Positions 1-12,133 are shown, numbered from the stretch's first letter. The stretch is DNA of 55,343 nt from Lobulomyces angularis (GCA_027604685.1 JADHYX010000025.1:48754-104096); one strand, 5' to 3'. Numbers and translations are program-made. The notes: generated from the sequence alone by a model not told the origin.

Positions 1-23
1 AAAAAAAAAAAAAAAGAAAAAAG

Positions 24-1066
24 ATGGTAGAAGAAACAGTAAATAAAAAACATTCAAATAAAGAATTAAGTCTAATCTACTTAAATGATTTTATACATAA
101 TAGATCTCAATGGAAGTTTCAAAAACTGAGGTTTATTTTTATTTTTTTAATTTTTGTTATTAATCCCTTTTTTTTTTTTCTTTTCCTTTAGACAAGTTTG
201 GCTTTTAAAAAATATGTATAATTCAGAAAAATTGTCAAAAGAAGATTTTAAATTGATGATGGAATATTTAAAAGAATTAAAAGGTGCATCACGTTTGGTA
301 TTTAATTTTTCCTTTTTTTTTCTATATTTAAAAAATTATACCATGTTCAGCTTTTTTTTTTAAATTAATTCAATTTCAGTAGTATTTTTATTTTTTATTT
401 TATTTTTTTTATTAGACAACTATAAGTGAAGCAAAATCATTGAAATCAAAGTATAAAAAAAGAGATAAAAATATTTCAGAGGAAAAAGTTGAAACAAAAA
501 ATGAAGAAAATTTAGTCAAGGAGGATGAAAATCCAATACTTAATAAAAAAAAAAAGAATAAAAAAAAAAAAGTTAAACAATTCATTCAAGCTAGTCACAT
601 TTTGATGGAAGATGAAGAATCAATAAAAGAGCTATTTGCAGGTTTTTTTTTTTTGTTTTATATTTTATTTTATTTTATTTTTTTTTTAGAAATTGAAAAA
701 GATCCATCGAAATTTGAAAGTTTAGCTAAATTAAAATCTATTTGTCCATCAAAAGATAAAGGTGGAAATTTAGGTAACATGATTAAAGGCTCTATGGTAA
801 ATAATATTTTTGACTTTGTAATTAATAAAAACGTATAGGTTTCTGAATTCGAAGATATAGTTTTCAATCCAGATACAGTGTTAAACAAACTATATGGGCC
901 AATCCAAACTGACAGTGGATTTCATATTTTGAAAGTTACCTCTAAACCTGAAAAAAACAATAATGATAACCCAAATACTAATTTACAAAAAAAAGAAAAT
1001 TTAATCGTTGTTGACAAAAGTTGTTATAAAAGAGCCAAAAAAGTTATAAAGTTGTTAACCGAATAA
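24..1066 (+). CDS. WKF-domain / parvulin-type peptidyl-prolyl isomerase fusion
   Basis: Five exons (24-130, 192-297, 416-641, 690-796, 839-1066) join in frame to 257 aa. Residues about 12-75 match the WKF domain of human C7orf50, a nucleolar protein: the WKFQKLRQVWLLKNMY block, then YLKELKGASR and the EAKSL helix. A lysine-rich linker (about 85-125) leads into a parvulin (rotamase) domain at about 130-240, with QASHILMEDEE, the SICPSKDKGGNLG loop, GSMVSEFED and the closing GFHILKV strand. Parvulins catalyse cis-trans isomerisation of Xaa-Pro bonds, and the small parvulin Par14/PIN4 is linked to pre-rRNA processing, so a nucleolar ribosome-biogenesis role is inferred. Exon 3 encodes the end of WKF, the linker and the start of parvulin with no intervening Met or stop, so the fusion is read directly. 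The ATG at 24 is the only one visible upstream; the window edge is close, so an earlier exon cannot be excluded. Confidence 0.85.
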
Positions 1067-1420
1067 GATTTTTTCATTTTTAATTTTTTTCGCATTAATT
1101 AATGTAATATTTAATTTCAATTTTTTTTTTTACTTTATTCAATAGCTTAAATTAAAATTATATAGATATTATATATATATATATTTTTTATTATAAACAC
1201 ATTTCCTTACTCATTTAAAAAAAAAATATTGTATATAACCTAAAAGAAATAAAATTATAATAATAAAAAAAGAAATGAAAAAAAGAAAATTGAAACCCAT
1301 TTCATTATATTTGTTAACTTTTTTTTGATAATATAATAGTATTATATAAATTTTTTTTTTTTTTTTTTGTTTAATATATTTTCTTAAAAGAAAAAAAAAT
1401 ATATATCTAAATATATATTT

Positions 1421-3478
1421 ATGAAAAAACTTAATTTTCTTTTATCATCAATTCCATTAAGATCTACTCGAATTAATGTTAGTTAATTTTTATTTTTTTA
1501 TCTTTTTTTTTAATTTTTTTTTCTTATTTTAAAAATAACCTTTAATAAGGTTAAACAAAGTAAGATAGGAAAGTTTTTTCCAGTTGGACCTCAGAATTAC
1601 AATGTGAATGCAAGATATTTTTCCTCTCAAACCATAAACGTTTCAGTTGAATCCAATTTAACAAATTTTAATCAAAACCATCCCACCTCTAATAAACATC
1701 AAATTGAAAAGGAATTTAGTAATCTGATGCTTGCTGGATTTGCTAAAAAGAGGGAGACGATAAATTTTTTTGTAGAAAATGAACGAAAACTGAGTTATGA
1801 TTTGATACTAGAATTTTTTCAATATTTGATAAGATTTAATTTGGAAAAAGAGTTAAAGCAATGTTTCGGGATGATAAATAACCCAACGATAGTGATGTAT
1901 ACCAAGATTTTGTCTCTCCTTTCAAAAAAAAAAGACGTTGAATGGTTCATGTACTATTTTAAAAAATTAAAATTAGAAAAAAATTTTAAACCTGATGTGT
2001 ATACTTACAATATAGTGTTGAATTTTTTTGGACATTTGAGGGACGAGACTAGAGTAAAATATTACTACAATGAAATGCAAAATTTAAAAATTAGTCCAAA
2101 TATCTACACCTTTAACAACTTGATAAATTTTTGCTCGGAAATCCAAAATTTTAGTAAAGTCAAGTACTTTTTTAACAAGATTTTGGAAAATGAATTAACA
2201 CCAAACATTATCACTATGAATAGCATGCTAAAAGCTGTAGCCAGGGAAAAGGATTTGGTTAGAGTTGAATATTATTTTGATAAAATTAAAAAATTTGGAT
2301 TAAACCCCGATAAGATTTCATATACCATTGTACTGAAAGCATATTTGGATAAAGGTCTTTTGGATAAAGTGCACAAATATTTAAATTTGATGAAAGAAGA
2401 AGGCTCACTGGATACAGTTGTTTATAACATTTTGATGCAAAAAAAACTAGATTCTGGAGATGCGGAAAGAGTTGAAATTTTTTTTAAAGAATTACAGTCA
2501 AAAAATTTAGAACCAGACGTAATTACATACACTACGTTGATGAGCAGTTTAGTTGATCTTGGTAGATCAGAGGAAGTTGAATCGTACTATAAAGAAATGG
2601 TTTCTAAAAATATAGAACCCAATTTGCAGGCTTACACCATTTTAATAAAAAGCTTTTTTATGTTGGAAAATAGTGAAAAAGTGGAGCATTATTTCAAAGA
2701 GTTTATATCCAAGGGATTACAGGCAGACGCTGTTATATACAGTTACCTAGTGTCCACCTTTGCACAGAGCAACAATGAATTTAAGCTCAGTTATTACTTT
2801 AATGAGATGATTAATAAAAATTTGAAACCTGATATGAAAACTCTGAACACCTATGTTTTAAATGGAACACAACATGATTATAATAAGATTTTTGAAAAAA
2901 TTAAGAAATTAGACTTTTTAAATTTTCAGTTAGACATTACAACTTGGAGTGGAATTATGAATGCGTACAATCATTCGCGCGATAGCGATACAGCAATCAG
3001 AATATATGAAACATTAACTGGCACTTTAGGAAAAAGATCACCAGCAATATTACCAATAAAAATTGAGAGAATACCTTACGATCTTAAGACTGCTGGTTTA
3101 TTTGCTATTGGCCTGGATGTTTGTAAACACGGGGGATTGAGAGACAAATACCACGACATTTGGCTGGATGCGCTAAACTCAAGAATACCATTGAACGCGA
3201 ATGTGTTAACTTCTTACATTGAATGCATGTGTAGATTTGACTTGTTTGAAAAGGCATTATTTTTATTAAGAAATTTGATGAGCTCCAAATGTAAAGATCA
3301 AAGAATCCCAAAACCAGATGAAAAAACTATATCCACATTTTTAAAAATTTTGGATAAAAGTAGAAAATTTAGATTAAAAAAAATGTTCAAGTTAGTTTTA
3401 CAAGGAAATTTTAAAATGATACCAAAAAAAGTTGAATATAAAAAAAGAGAGAAGAAAATAAAAGAAGAGAAAATTTAA
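1421..3478 (+). CDS. Mitochondrial pentatricopeptide-repeat (PPR) protein
   Basis: Exon 1 (1421-1477) encodes a basic, hydrophobic leader (MKKLNFLLSSIPLRSTRIN) typical of a mitochondrial presequence. A GT..AG intron (1478-1549) joins it in phase 0 to one long exon ending at TAA 3478, giving about 660 aa. From about residue 115 to 440 it shows roughly ten 35-residue PPR motifs in tandem with the usual pattern, for example DVYTYNIVLNFFG, NIYTFNNLINFCS, DKISYTIVLKAYL and DVITYTTLMSSLV. The C-terminal third is more diverged but still helical-repeat-like (LNANVLTSYIECMCRFDLFE), and the tail is lysine-rich. PPR proteins bind organellar RNA and act in its processing, stability or translation; the exact target cannot be read. 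The start rests on the leader peptide, because the long exon by itself has no good ATG at its 5' end. Confidence 0.88.
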
Positions 3479-3747
3479 ATAAAAAAAATTATTTTTTTTT
3501 ATATATTGTTAGATACATTAAAAACTAAGATAAATTAATAAAAAAAAAAAAATATATATTTTATTTTTTATTTATCATAGAGACAAGTATTTGGTAAAAA
3601 GAAAAGAAATTTTTTAACTTAGTTAAATTCAATCTATTTATTTATTCATTTAAAAAAATAAAATATAAAAAAAAAGTTATAAATATGTAAGATCTATTAA
3701 TATACAGTAGGAAAATAGAAAAAAAATAAAACTACATATTATTTTTT

Positions 3748-4730
3748 TTATTTTTGATGTCTATACTGGGACCAAAGCGCAGCCATTCTAGCATTTTGAC
3801 CTGGAGTGAAAGAGTTCATGCAGCTGTCGTAGGTGTAATCCATAAAGTTAGTTACTGGATCGTTACCAGGAAATTGATCTCCAGTACAAGTGTTTCTACC
3901 AACTGGACAACTACAAAAAATTAAAAAGCATTTTAGTAAAAACTTTACCCTCCAGCAGGAGAAGCTTCAGCAGGTGTATCCAACACGAAATCACCACCTT
4001 GTTCATCACAACCACCTTGGAAAGTGTGGTAAAGACCTAACCAATGACCAACTTCGTGAGTAGCAGTATCACCTTCGTTGAAGTTGGATTGTGAGCCATT
4101 TGGTAGAGTAGTAACTGAGCACACTACACCATCTTTACTTGGATTGGAAGCATAATCATTAGGAAATGTTGCCCAACCTATATTAAGATTTTTTTTTTTA
4201 AGTTAAAAAAAAAAAAAAGACTACTAACCAAGCAGTCCCCCACCAAGGTTAGCAGTATAAAAGTTCAAATCTTTAGCAGAACCTTTTCTTAAAGCAGGTT
4301 TAAACTCATCTTCAACAGTTGAATCTGGAGGAATATGGTACCAGTTTTTGTTGTCAGTTCTATCAGTGCTAACAAGTCTAAATTGGAAACCAGAGCTTGA
4401 GTATGCATTGTTTAATACATTGATTTGACTTTGGATTTGTTGGTCACTCAAGTTACCATCAGCACCATCCATTAAAACATGAAAGTAAACATCAATGACA
4501 GTGACTTGATTAGCGATGAAATGGTTTCTGATGCCAAACTTGAAAGAATAAAGTTAATAAAGATGAATGATAATTAAAAAAAAAAAAAAAATTGATTTTG
4601 AATATTTTACATCTTGAGATACTGTCAAATCTTTTGCAGAATTATGTGAACGAGTTCCACACCATTGGTTGTTGTGTTGAGGAGCAGCAGCGATTAGAGC
4701 AAGGATTGAAGTTAAAATGGTAAATTTCAT
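3748..4730 (-). CDS. Secreted M43 (pappalysin/MEP1-like) zinc metalloprotease, intron-containing copy
   Basis: Four exons on the minus strand (4611-4730, 4229-4538, 3949-4177, 3748-3910) give 273 aa with all three introns restoring frame. The N-terminus [16 protein letters not shown] is a signal peptide. The catalytic domain has the zinc-binding motif [11 protein letters not shown], in which three His bind Zn and Glu is the general base. The conserved cysteines around GGCDE and CPVGRNTC and the Met-turn region [17 protein letters not shown] are present, as in fungal extracellular metalloprotease MEP1 and other M43B peptidases. It probably degrades extracellular host or substrate protein. It is close in sequence to the intronless gene at 14650-15483 on the other strand. 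A T-rich repeat lies directly upstream of its ATG. Confidence 0.93.
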
Positions 4731-4756
4731 TTTTTTTATTTTTTTTATATTAAATT

Positions 4757-4800
4757 TATCTTATTTATTTTTATTTTTATTTTTATTTTTATTTTTATTG
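4757..4800. repeat. (TTTTTA)n microsatellite upstream of the metalloprotease
   Basis: Five to six tandem units of the hexamer TTTTTA occur about 30-70 bp upstream of the minus-strand metalloprotease ATG. This falls in its 5' UTR or promoter. The tract is a candidate length-variable element; no function can be read from sequence. Confidence 0.7.
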
Positions 4801-6557
4801 TTATTCTTTAGCAAGTTATTTTATAGGTTTTTTTTTTTGAAAAAAGTAGAACCCAGCAAAAAGATTCTATACTGATTTTTTTAAAAATTATTATTATTAG
4901 TTGTTATAACAGCTTAAAATTTTTTTTTTTTGCTGAAGAAAGAAGTTCTAATTCCAGGAATCCAATATCCTTGGTTCCAGGTTAAAAAAAAAAAAAAGAA
5001 GAATTGGATTCTAGGTTTCTAGCTTGTTCTACCTGATGTTAAATAAATTTTTTTTTTCTAAAATAAGAGATGGAATGCTAGTGGAATATGTGAGATTTTC
5101 AGTGTTGCATCGCTTTAAGTAACTTTTTGAAGTTTTACTGATTTAGTAGTAGATTTAAATTACTTAATAATAAACGTTGAAAATAAAAAAATAAAAAAAA
5201 GGGTTGAGACTACTATTGGTTGAATTTTACACTGCGTTGTTTAAAAATATTAAAAAGATAGTAAAAACGAACAATGCTCTTAAAGAAAGTGAAGTAAGAT
5301 TGAGTTATTTAAAAAAATTAGAAATGCTTATGAGTGTTTTAGCCTCAAGGAACGCTGGTTCAATAAGAAAAAACTAATAGATATTAATGTAATATTAAAA
5401 TTAAGGTAAACTTCTATCACTTCTATAACTTATTTTTAATCCCTGAATACCAAGTTCCTGAACCTGAACCTTCTTGACCTTCTGTATTTTTTTTTTTTTT
5501 TTGCCTAAAATTCTACTTCCTGCAAAGTTGCTGAATTAAATTAATATTAAATTGATATTAAATTAAATTTTTGTCAATTATTTTAAAAAAAATATTGTAC
5601 TAAAATTATGTTAAAATTATCCTAGAAATTATGTTAAATTATCTTCCAAGTAAGGTTGAATAATCTGTAAATGTTTATCACATAAATTAAGGAGCAACAT
5701 TAGAGTAGCAATGCTATTAAAACTATATTAAAAATATATTAAGATTATATTAAATTTATATTAAAAAATTATACCAAAATTTATATATTAAATTCTAAAT
5801 TATAATTATCCTTTAAATTATGTAGAAATTATATAAAAATTATATTAAAAACCTTAAAAATTACATTCAAATAATGCATACATTTAAAATCCTTGGGATG
5901 CTGTAACTGAAGGTAACCGAGTAAATGATCAATACAGGATATAATTAGTAGAATTACACCAAGAGGTTTCTCTTCAACTTATTTATATCCCATTATTTTT
6001 TTTTTATTTTTTTTTCACTTCTTGAAACTTACTAAATAATTAAATTTATTGATAATAACAATCTTGATTAAAAAAAAAAAAAAAAAAGGTCATTAAAAAA
6101 AGTTTGATAAAAAATTTGAAAAAAAAATATTTTTTTAAATTATAAATACACAAGATAACATTATTATTATTTTTTTTTTAAACTTAATGAATAAAGAAGT
6201 AAAGGTATAAATAGTTTTAGAGCATAAATTTTTTGATCCCAATAGAAACAATTTCTTAAAACTTATATATAAAAAAATATTTGTTATGCTTCAATCACAT
6301 CAAAAAAAAATTAACATTTTTGACATTTAATCTTCCTCTCTCCTTGAGTTCAAAATTAATTTAACAAGAATAAACCAAAATTAAATTTTAATCAAAAATA
6401 AACCAAAATAAAAAAAAAAAAAAAATCAAATAGCTTTTTAACACATTTAACTATGAGAGTTTTTCGTTTTTACTTTTTTTTTGATGAAATTTGAAAATAA
6501 TTCAAGTAACACTTAAAAAAAAAAAAAAAAAGGAAAGTTATTATAAAAAATTAAATT
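4801..6557. other. Intergenic, AT-rich; one isolated coding-like stretch
   Basis: No complete gene was found here. The stretch 5201-5377 (+) is open for 58 codons, ending in TAA, and reads as amphipathic-helix-like protein (beginning GLRLLLVEFYTALFKN). It has no ATG and no convincing flanking exons, so it may be a leftover 3' exon of a lost gene. From 5520 to 5870 the DNA is a degenerate field of ATTAAA/TTATATTAAA units. Poly-A and poly-T runs are frequent throughout. Confidence 0.5.
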
Positions 6558-7434
6558 ATGGATATAAATTCTATAGCGGATTTTGAAAAAAAAGTAGATT
6601 TGATGTTATCGTCAAACACTTATGATAGAAGGTCCGCACTACATTTGTTAAAGCTCTATCAATTTTACCCTGAAAAATTAAACTTGAAGTATATAGAAAA
6701 AGTGTTGATCCTGACTCTTAGTATAATATTTTTTGCCTTTATTTTAATTTTATTTTTTAAATTAATTATTGAAAAAAAAAAAAATAAAGCTGCCTTACCT
6801 CAAAACGATTTTACACTCGCTTTGTACTTATTAAATGAAGATCTGCATAAAAAAGAAGACGTTCAAAGATTAATTAATCTACAATTACTTTTGGTATTCA
6901 AAAAAGTTTTTTTTTTTTTTAAAATAATTTTTTTTTAGGAAACTGGTAACTTCGTAGAATTTTGGAAAGAATTAAAAATCTCTAAATCTAATTCATCTTC
7001 CAATTTAAAAAATTTGGATAAATTTTATCCCAAGTTTAACGATTCTGTTAAGGAGTTTATTGCAAAAGTAAGAAATAAAAATTGAAATAAACTTTAAATT
7101 TTTTTTTATTTTATTTTTTGTATAAAGATTGTAAACATTACTTTTGAAAATGTTGAAAAAGAATTATTAAAGTCGATTTTAAATCTTTCAGATGATATTT
7201 CCCTCAGTGCTTTTTTAAGAAACCATGGATGGTGTGTAATTTTTTGCTTATCATTATTAAAAATTTTTGTTTTATTTTATTTTTTTCATGTTAATTTTTT
7301 TTTTTAGGAACCTAAACAACCATACCGTAAATATTCCAAGACCAACTGCAACACAATTAAAAGTTTTAAACAATGCAGAAGGTGTTGTTCAGTTTAATCA
7401 ATTAAAAAAGATTATTGAATATTCAAGATCTTGA
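6558..7434 (+). CDS. eif3k: Eukaryotic translation initiation factor 3 subunit K
   Basis: Five exons (6558-6720, 6790-6893, 6939-7067, 7128-7231, 7308-7434) join in frame to 208 aa, close to the usual 215-220 aa of eIF3k. The N-terminal helical repeats carry the family signature YDRRSALHLLKLYQFYPE and LPQNDFTLALYLL. The middle holds LLETGNFVEFWKEL, corresponding to the conserved ET..F..FW region, and the C-terminal winged-helix part contains FLRNHGWNL. eIF3k is a non-core subunit of the eIF3 complex that binds the 40S ribosome during initiation. The first intron splits the TLTALPQNDF block. The ATG at 6558 follows a poly-A run and gives the family-typical N-terminus. Confidence 0.9.
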
Positions 7435-7610
7435 AAGTTTTTTTTTTATTTTTTTTTAAAAAAAAAAAAAAAACTTATATAAAGATTATATAATATAGGA
7501 TTTTGAAAGAATTTAATTTTTTTTTTTTTATTGAAAAATAAAGATTAATTTTTCCAAATTTTTCAAACCTTAATTTTTTTTTTTTTATTTTTTATTCACT
7601 GATTTTTCAA

Positions 7611-8745
7611 ATGTCATCTTTACAAACGAATGTCAATTACCAATCAAGAAAATTGGAGTTGAAAAACGATACGACTGAACTTGAACTGAAGGAAAAAGCT
7701 ATTCAAAATGAAATTGTTGAAATTAAAAATGTTTTTGCTGAACTTAGGGTAAAGTATAGGAAATTAGCAGATTGGAACAGTTTGACTTGGATGCAGGGGA
7801 AGAAGGCACAACTCAAGATAAAAAAAAAAGAATGAAATATTAATGCAGAAACTTTTTCAACAAACTCAATCAATACCCGAAGAAATTATGCTAAACGAAG
7901 AAAAAATTAATTCAAAACTGGAAATGCGGTTCAAAATAAAAGCTGTAGTTTGGGAAAAGGGAAGACACTTGACTGGTAAAATGAATTAATGACCTATTTT
8001 ATTAATCCAACAGTATAATTTTTAGATTTACTCATTAATAATTTCAAAAAAAGGTCATATGATACTCTGTGCTCTGACAGTAGTGGCAGTTCAGGAAGTA
8101 GAAGCTCTGTCGCCGAGCATGAGAAGTTTGAAGACCAAGTTGGACTTCGTGACAAAAGGTGCATTATAGATCCTATTGCTGCCTCAACAAACCGTTATGC
8201 CGCGCATATTGTCCCTCCTAAAAAGAATAATAACTTCGTAAATAATTGCAAGCATAAAAATATCCTATTCCCAGGTTTCATAATTGCTGAGAATTCATTT
8301 CTTTACAGCGTTTGTAACGGGATGTTACTGTTTCCTAAATTGCATACATTTAACAATTATTGTTTTACGATTCGTTTGCTAACGATGTTTATACAGTTTG
8401 TGTACAAGAAAAAACTTACTGGGAACTAAATACAGTAAGGACGGAATACTGGATAATATGGATGGTAAAGCAGTGACTTTTGGAAATAATGATGAATTAA
8501 AACCTCAGGAAATATTTTTGCAAAATCACAATATGAAATTTGATGAAATGACATTAAAGTTACAAGCTACTACCGATCCAGTAAAATTTAAGAAAATTGA
8601 GTCAGCCGAAAATTTCCCTGATGACGATAATAGTTCTGAGGATTTGAATAACTTCTCTTCCTACGATGAAAAATTATCCGAGCAGGCAACCAAAGTTTGG
8701 GAAGCTACACAATTTACACAAACGTTTTCAATTGGAATAATGTAA
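7611..8745 (+). pseudogene. Broken coiled-coil protein gene, function unknown
   Basis: I do not recognise the product. An ATG at 7611 opens a charged coiled-coil reading frame (ENEIVEIKNVF region). Good coding sequence then moves to a second frame around 7760 (a DLDAGEEGTTQD stretch) and to a third after a ten-A run near 7822. It continues through a plausible 50-nt intron (about 7974-8026) into a serine-rich segment (SDSSGSSGSRSSVAEH). A last block, 8398-8745, reads in yet another frame and ends at TAA. No GT..AG pair with the right phase reconciles the first two shifts. This is either a decayed gene or one damaged by homopolymer sequencing errors in A-runs. The end of the region is acidic (NFPDDDNSSEDLNNF). 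Confidence 0.45.
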
Positions 8746-10282
8746 ATAATTTTGAATTTTCTATGAAATTTGAAAAAGAGTTTGTTTTAAAACTGGAAAT
8801 AGAGACAAATTAATTGATTTCATTTCCAAAGTATTCCTTAAGAGTAAGTGTGTTTAAAATATATACCATGAAAAATAACAGATTTAAAGTGATAAGAAAT
8901 CCTTAACTAGAGGAAAAGAGTATTTTTATTAAAAAAATTTGAATAGAAATTTATTCATTTTTGCTCTGTAGTTAAATGCTCTTTACGGAGCATTTAGTAT
9001 ATAACTTGTTTGAACAATAAGTTATCAGTTTTGGGAAAAACCATTTTTTTCTTTTTAAGACCAAGCTTCGAAGATTTTCCTGATACCTTGCTTAATTTAT
9101 CCTTTTGTTGTTTTTTTAATACCCTTTTCATTTAAATCTTGATTTTGTAAAATTCAAATTCTTCCTACAATGAATCAAATTTTTCTTTTTTTTTTGGAAG
9201 TATAAAACAACTGATATTTGAAACATCAAATTTTTAACTGATATTTGAAAGTGAAAAAGCAGAAGAAATTTTCTAAATATTTTTGATTAGATTATTATTT
9301 AGATTACCTCTGAACCAAAGAAAATTCCTGTTAATATCTTAAATTTTTTATTTTTTTATTTTTTTTAAATAATAATTTAGTTTCTTTTTCAGTATTTGAA
9401 TTTGAATTCAAAAAATCAATAAACAACAGGAATTTTTAATACTTTAACATACAGAGAATTGAAGATTAAATATTTCCCTCAATCCAACATATAATTTTTT
9501 ACTTCAAAAAAGTTAAATAGTCTTCTTAAATTTCCTATCAAAATATTTTTCGAGGTTCACAATTTTGGTTTCAACTTTTCGATTTAAAATAAAAATTCTT
9601 ACAAAAAAACTGGAACTACTGATATTATGATTGGCTTAGGAACAAACATTCCGCGTTAAAAAAAGATTAATTAAAAATGAAACATTCAAATGCTCCTTCA
9701 CACTTCAGCTGTTAGTCACCTGCAAATGCAAATATTCAATTATTTGAAGAACTCTTGTACTTACTTTGAAAAACAACGAGAATTTTTGTTATTTTGTTGT
9801 TTCAGCGTTAAGTGGATGTAAAAAAACACCTATTTATTTCTCTCATATTATGCCAACTGGTTTTGCCCTTTGTTTTTTAATTTATTTAGGGAGATAAAGA
9901 CCTGGAATAAGTTTGCTGATACAAACTCGATCTAAAGTTAAAATTTATAGATAATATATAGTACTGTGTGAGTTACTTTTTATTAAGTTACCCAGTTGTT
10001 ACCAATAGTGAAAGAGGTTGTCTGGACGAGAGGTTCGTTTGTGATAATGAATATATTTAATCATAGTAAAAAAAATACTGTGCACAAATTAAATATTCTC
10101 TACAATAATCTCAACACACCATCATCTTTATGACTGTCAAAATTTTAATCTAATTCTTTTTGGAGTGCTAGTGAAATATCGACCAGTTAATGAAAACTGA
10201 GTAACATTAGGCTCAACTTTTTCAGTTGCCCATTTTAAGACTTTTAATCTACAATTAAGTTGACTTTTTGCCTTATTAAACT
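8746..10282. other. Intergenic, no gene seen
   Basis: About 1.5 kb of AT-rich DNA with less homopolymer and more mixed composition than other spacers, which suggests old, decayed coding or transposon sequence. No reading frame longer than a few dozen codons, no tRNA-like fold and no clear repeat was found. Confidence 0.5.
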
Positions 10283-10925
10283 CTAGAAGAATAGATCTAT
10301 AAAAAAAAAAAACTTAATCACCATTTGCGAACTTTTCACTTCGCCAGTTGAAAATCTAACAGTCTCATAAACAATTTCAATATTACCTCTAACATATAAA
10401 TCCAGATGTTGTTCAGGTAATTGGTGAAAATTGTTTCTGACAAATTCAATATTTGCAGCAAACAATAACAAAACTAATACCAGGCCCTTTCTTTGGTCTT
10501 AGGTACTCAAGTTGAACATCAGTATTTCCTTTTAGTTGTAAACTTTTAAGCAATTCAATAAGTTCGTAGATCCGAACTATTTTTTCACCTTATAAAATTT
10601 TTTCTCAATATTAAACACACCTAATTTTTCATCTTGGCTAATTTTAATTAAGCCCAATACATTTCCGATGCATTGAAAGTTTATCGTTTCTTTTTCATTT
10701 TGATTTAAAAATGAATCGTCGTACTTTTGCATTTTTATCTATTTCCTTTACAATTTTATTAAAGTTGTTAAATTTTTTTTTTCTAAATTTTTCAACAATT
10801 CATTTTTGTTGAAACTCTTCTTGTAAGGATTTTTTAAATTCTTGTTGAAATTTTTCCTTTAAAAATTTTTTAATTTCTTGTTGAAAATCTTTTATTAATT
10901 TTTTTGTTTCTTCAATGGAAGCCAT
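10283..10925 (-). pseudogene. Decayed coding relic with coiled-coil start
   Basis: On the minus strand an ATG at 10925 begins a lysine/glutamine-rich coiled-coil (MASIEETKKLIKDFQQE, then repeated FKxxLQEEFQQ units) that hits TGA. A second frame begins MQKYDDSFLNQNEKET and runs to FNIEKKFYK before a stop. A third continues IVRIYELIELLKSLQL to PKKGPG. The last (10283-10471) reads ANIEFVRNNFHQLPEQHLDL and VRFSTGEVKSSQMV. Each block looks like real protein, but the frame changes do not coincide with intron borders. It is a multi-frameshift pseudogene of unknown family; gag-like proteins of retroelements also start with such coiled coils, but nothing confirms this. Confidence 0.45.
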
Positions 10926-11100
10926 TTTTAATCTACATAACAAGTTATATAAATATATATTTTAATTCACTTACGATAACAGTAATGATTTGATAATTGT
11001 TAAACTTGATTAAAACTTCCTTTAGAATTGATTTCCAAAGTTAATAAAATTGAGGAAAATAGCTTTGTTACATAAAAATTTTCATGGATCATACTTTTTA

Positions 11101-11597
11101 ATTGAAAGTTTTGTATCATTTTGAAAGAACTCCCTTCTACTGTTATGGCAAAAATTAAAGTAAGTTTAATGAGAAGCAGTAATAGAATCATATAATTCCA
11201 TTTTGACTAGTTATTTTGTTTAACGACTAATAAACAGAAAATGATTCTGTCAAGTTTCATTAGAACTGTTGGGTTATATTACATTTCAATTCTTAATACT
11301 GCATTTTCAAAGAATGCTGATGTAAGCACGTTTTAAATCAAGGAATTGACAGCGTTGAAGGATATAGGAAATGGTTTCTTCTATAAACCAGAAAAATTGT
11401 TTAAATTATTTGGAAGAACCCAGTGGTCTGTTGTAGCATATGCAGTGGACCAGAAGAAATTTAATGTTTAGAAAAGAATTTTATACTCTGGATCGAAAGA
11501 CTTAAAAAAAGAAACTGAACACTATGAAATGTATTCTGGGATTAAAGGTGAAAGTTACCAGTTGAAGGAACAAGGTTACAGCACTGGAATTTCTTAA
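11101..11597 (+). repeat. Degenerate dispersed repeat, copy A
   Basis: This stretch is recognisably related to minus-strand sequence at 36411-36712. Shared blocks include one around CTGTTATGG (11140), one around GTGGACCAGAAG (11446), a near-identical 33-nt block around TCGAAAGAC (11490), and one around ACAAGGTTACAGC (11572). The frame 11337-11597 translates to a coding-like peptide with one internal TAG (FYKPEKLFKLFGRTQW; then YSGSKDLKKETE). It is therefore a decayed member of a dispersed gene or transposon family that I cannot name. Confidence 0.55.
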
Positions 11598-12133
11598 CAC
11601 AAGTAGTCGACTGCCATAAATATTTTACTCAAACATACCCCAGGTGTTTGGAGCAACTTTCACAACTTAGCATGAGAGTAAAGCAACGCGTAAAATGTTT
11701 AGTGTATGTACTTTCATTGCGACATGTGCAGTAAGAATGTATGGCTCTTATTATATAAAATGTTTTGAAGTTTAATGATAGATCAAATAGTATTAAAATA
11801 AAAAAATTAAAATACAAGCATTACTTCGAAACTTAAAACTGTTTTACTTCTTTTTCTTACACTTACTACCAATCAACCACACACACAACCTCTGCAATCA
11901 CCAGAACCACCAAATCCTGGTTCACTTTCTTTCAGCTCTTCAGCAGTTTTGTCCTAATGATATATTTCGGCAGTCGTTAACCACCAATATCTCTAATCCA
12001 ATTCAAAAGCAATTTATTTATAAATTTCCGTGTAACTCAGGTAATAGATTTTCAGAAGGAAAAATTTTCAAAAGGAAAATAACAAAAAAATTAAAAAAAA
12101 ACTGAATTAAAAAAAAAAAAAAAAGGAAAGATT
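11598..12133. other. Intergenic, decayed
   Basis: No gene was found. A short coding-like stretch around 11606-11668 (reading AINILLKHTPGVWSNFHN) may belong to the adjoining relic. The rest is AT-rich spacer leading to the PH-like gene. Confidence 0.4.

Noticed and set aside
1170..1190. (AT)n tract
   Set aside because: Short dinucleotide runs occur in most spacers of this genome and carry no specific information.
9950..10040. tRNA-like GGTTCG string
   Set aside because: No matching acceptor stem, anticodon arm or A-box at the right distance.
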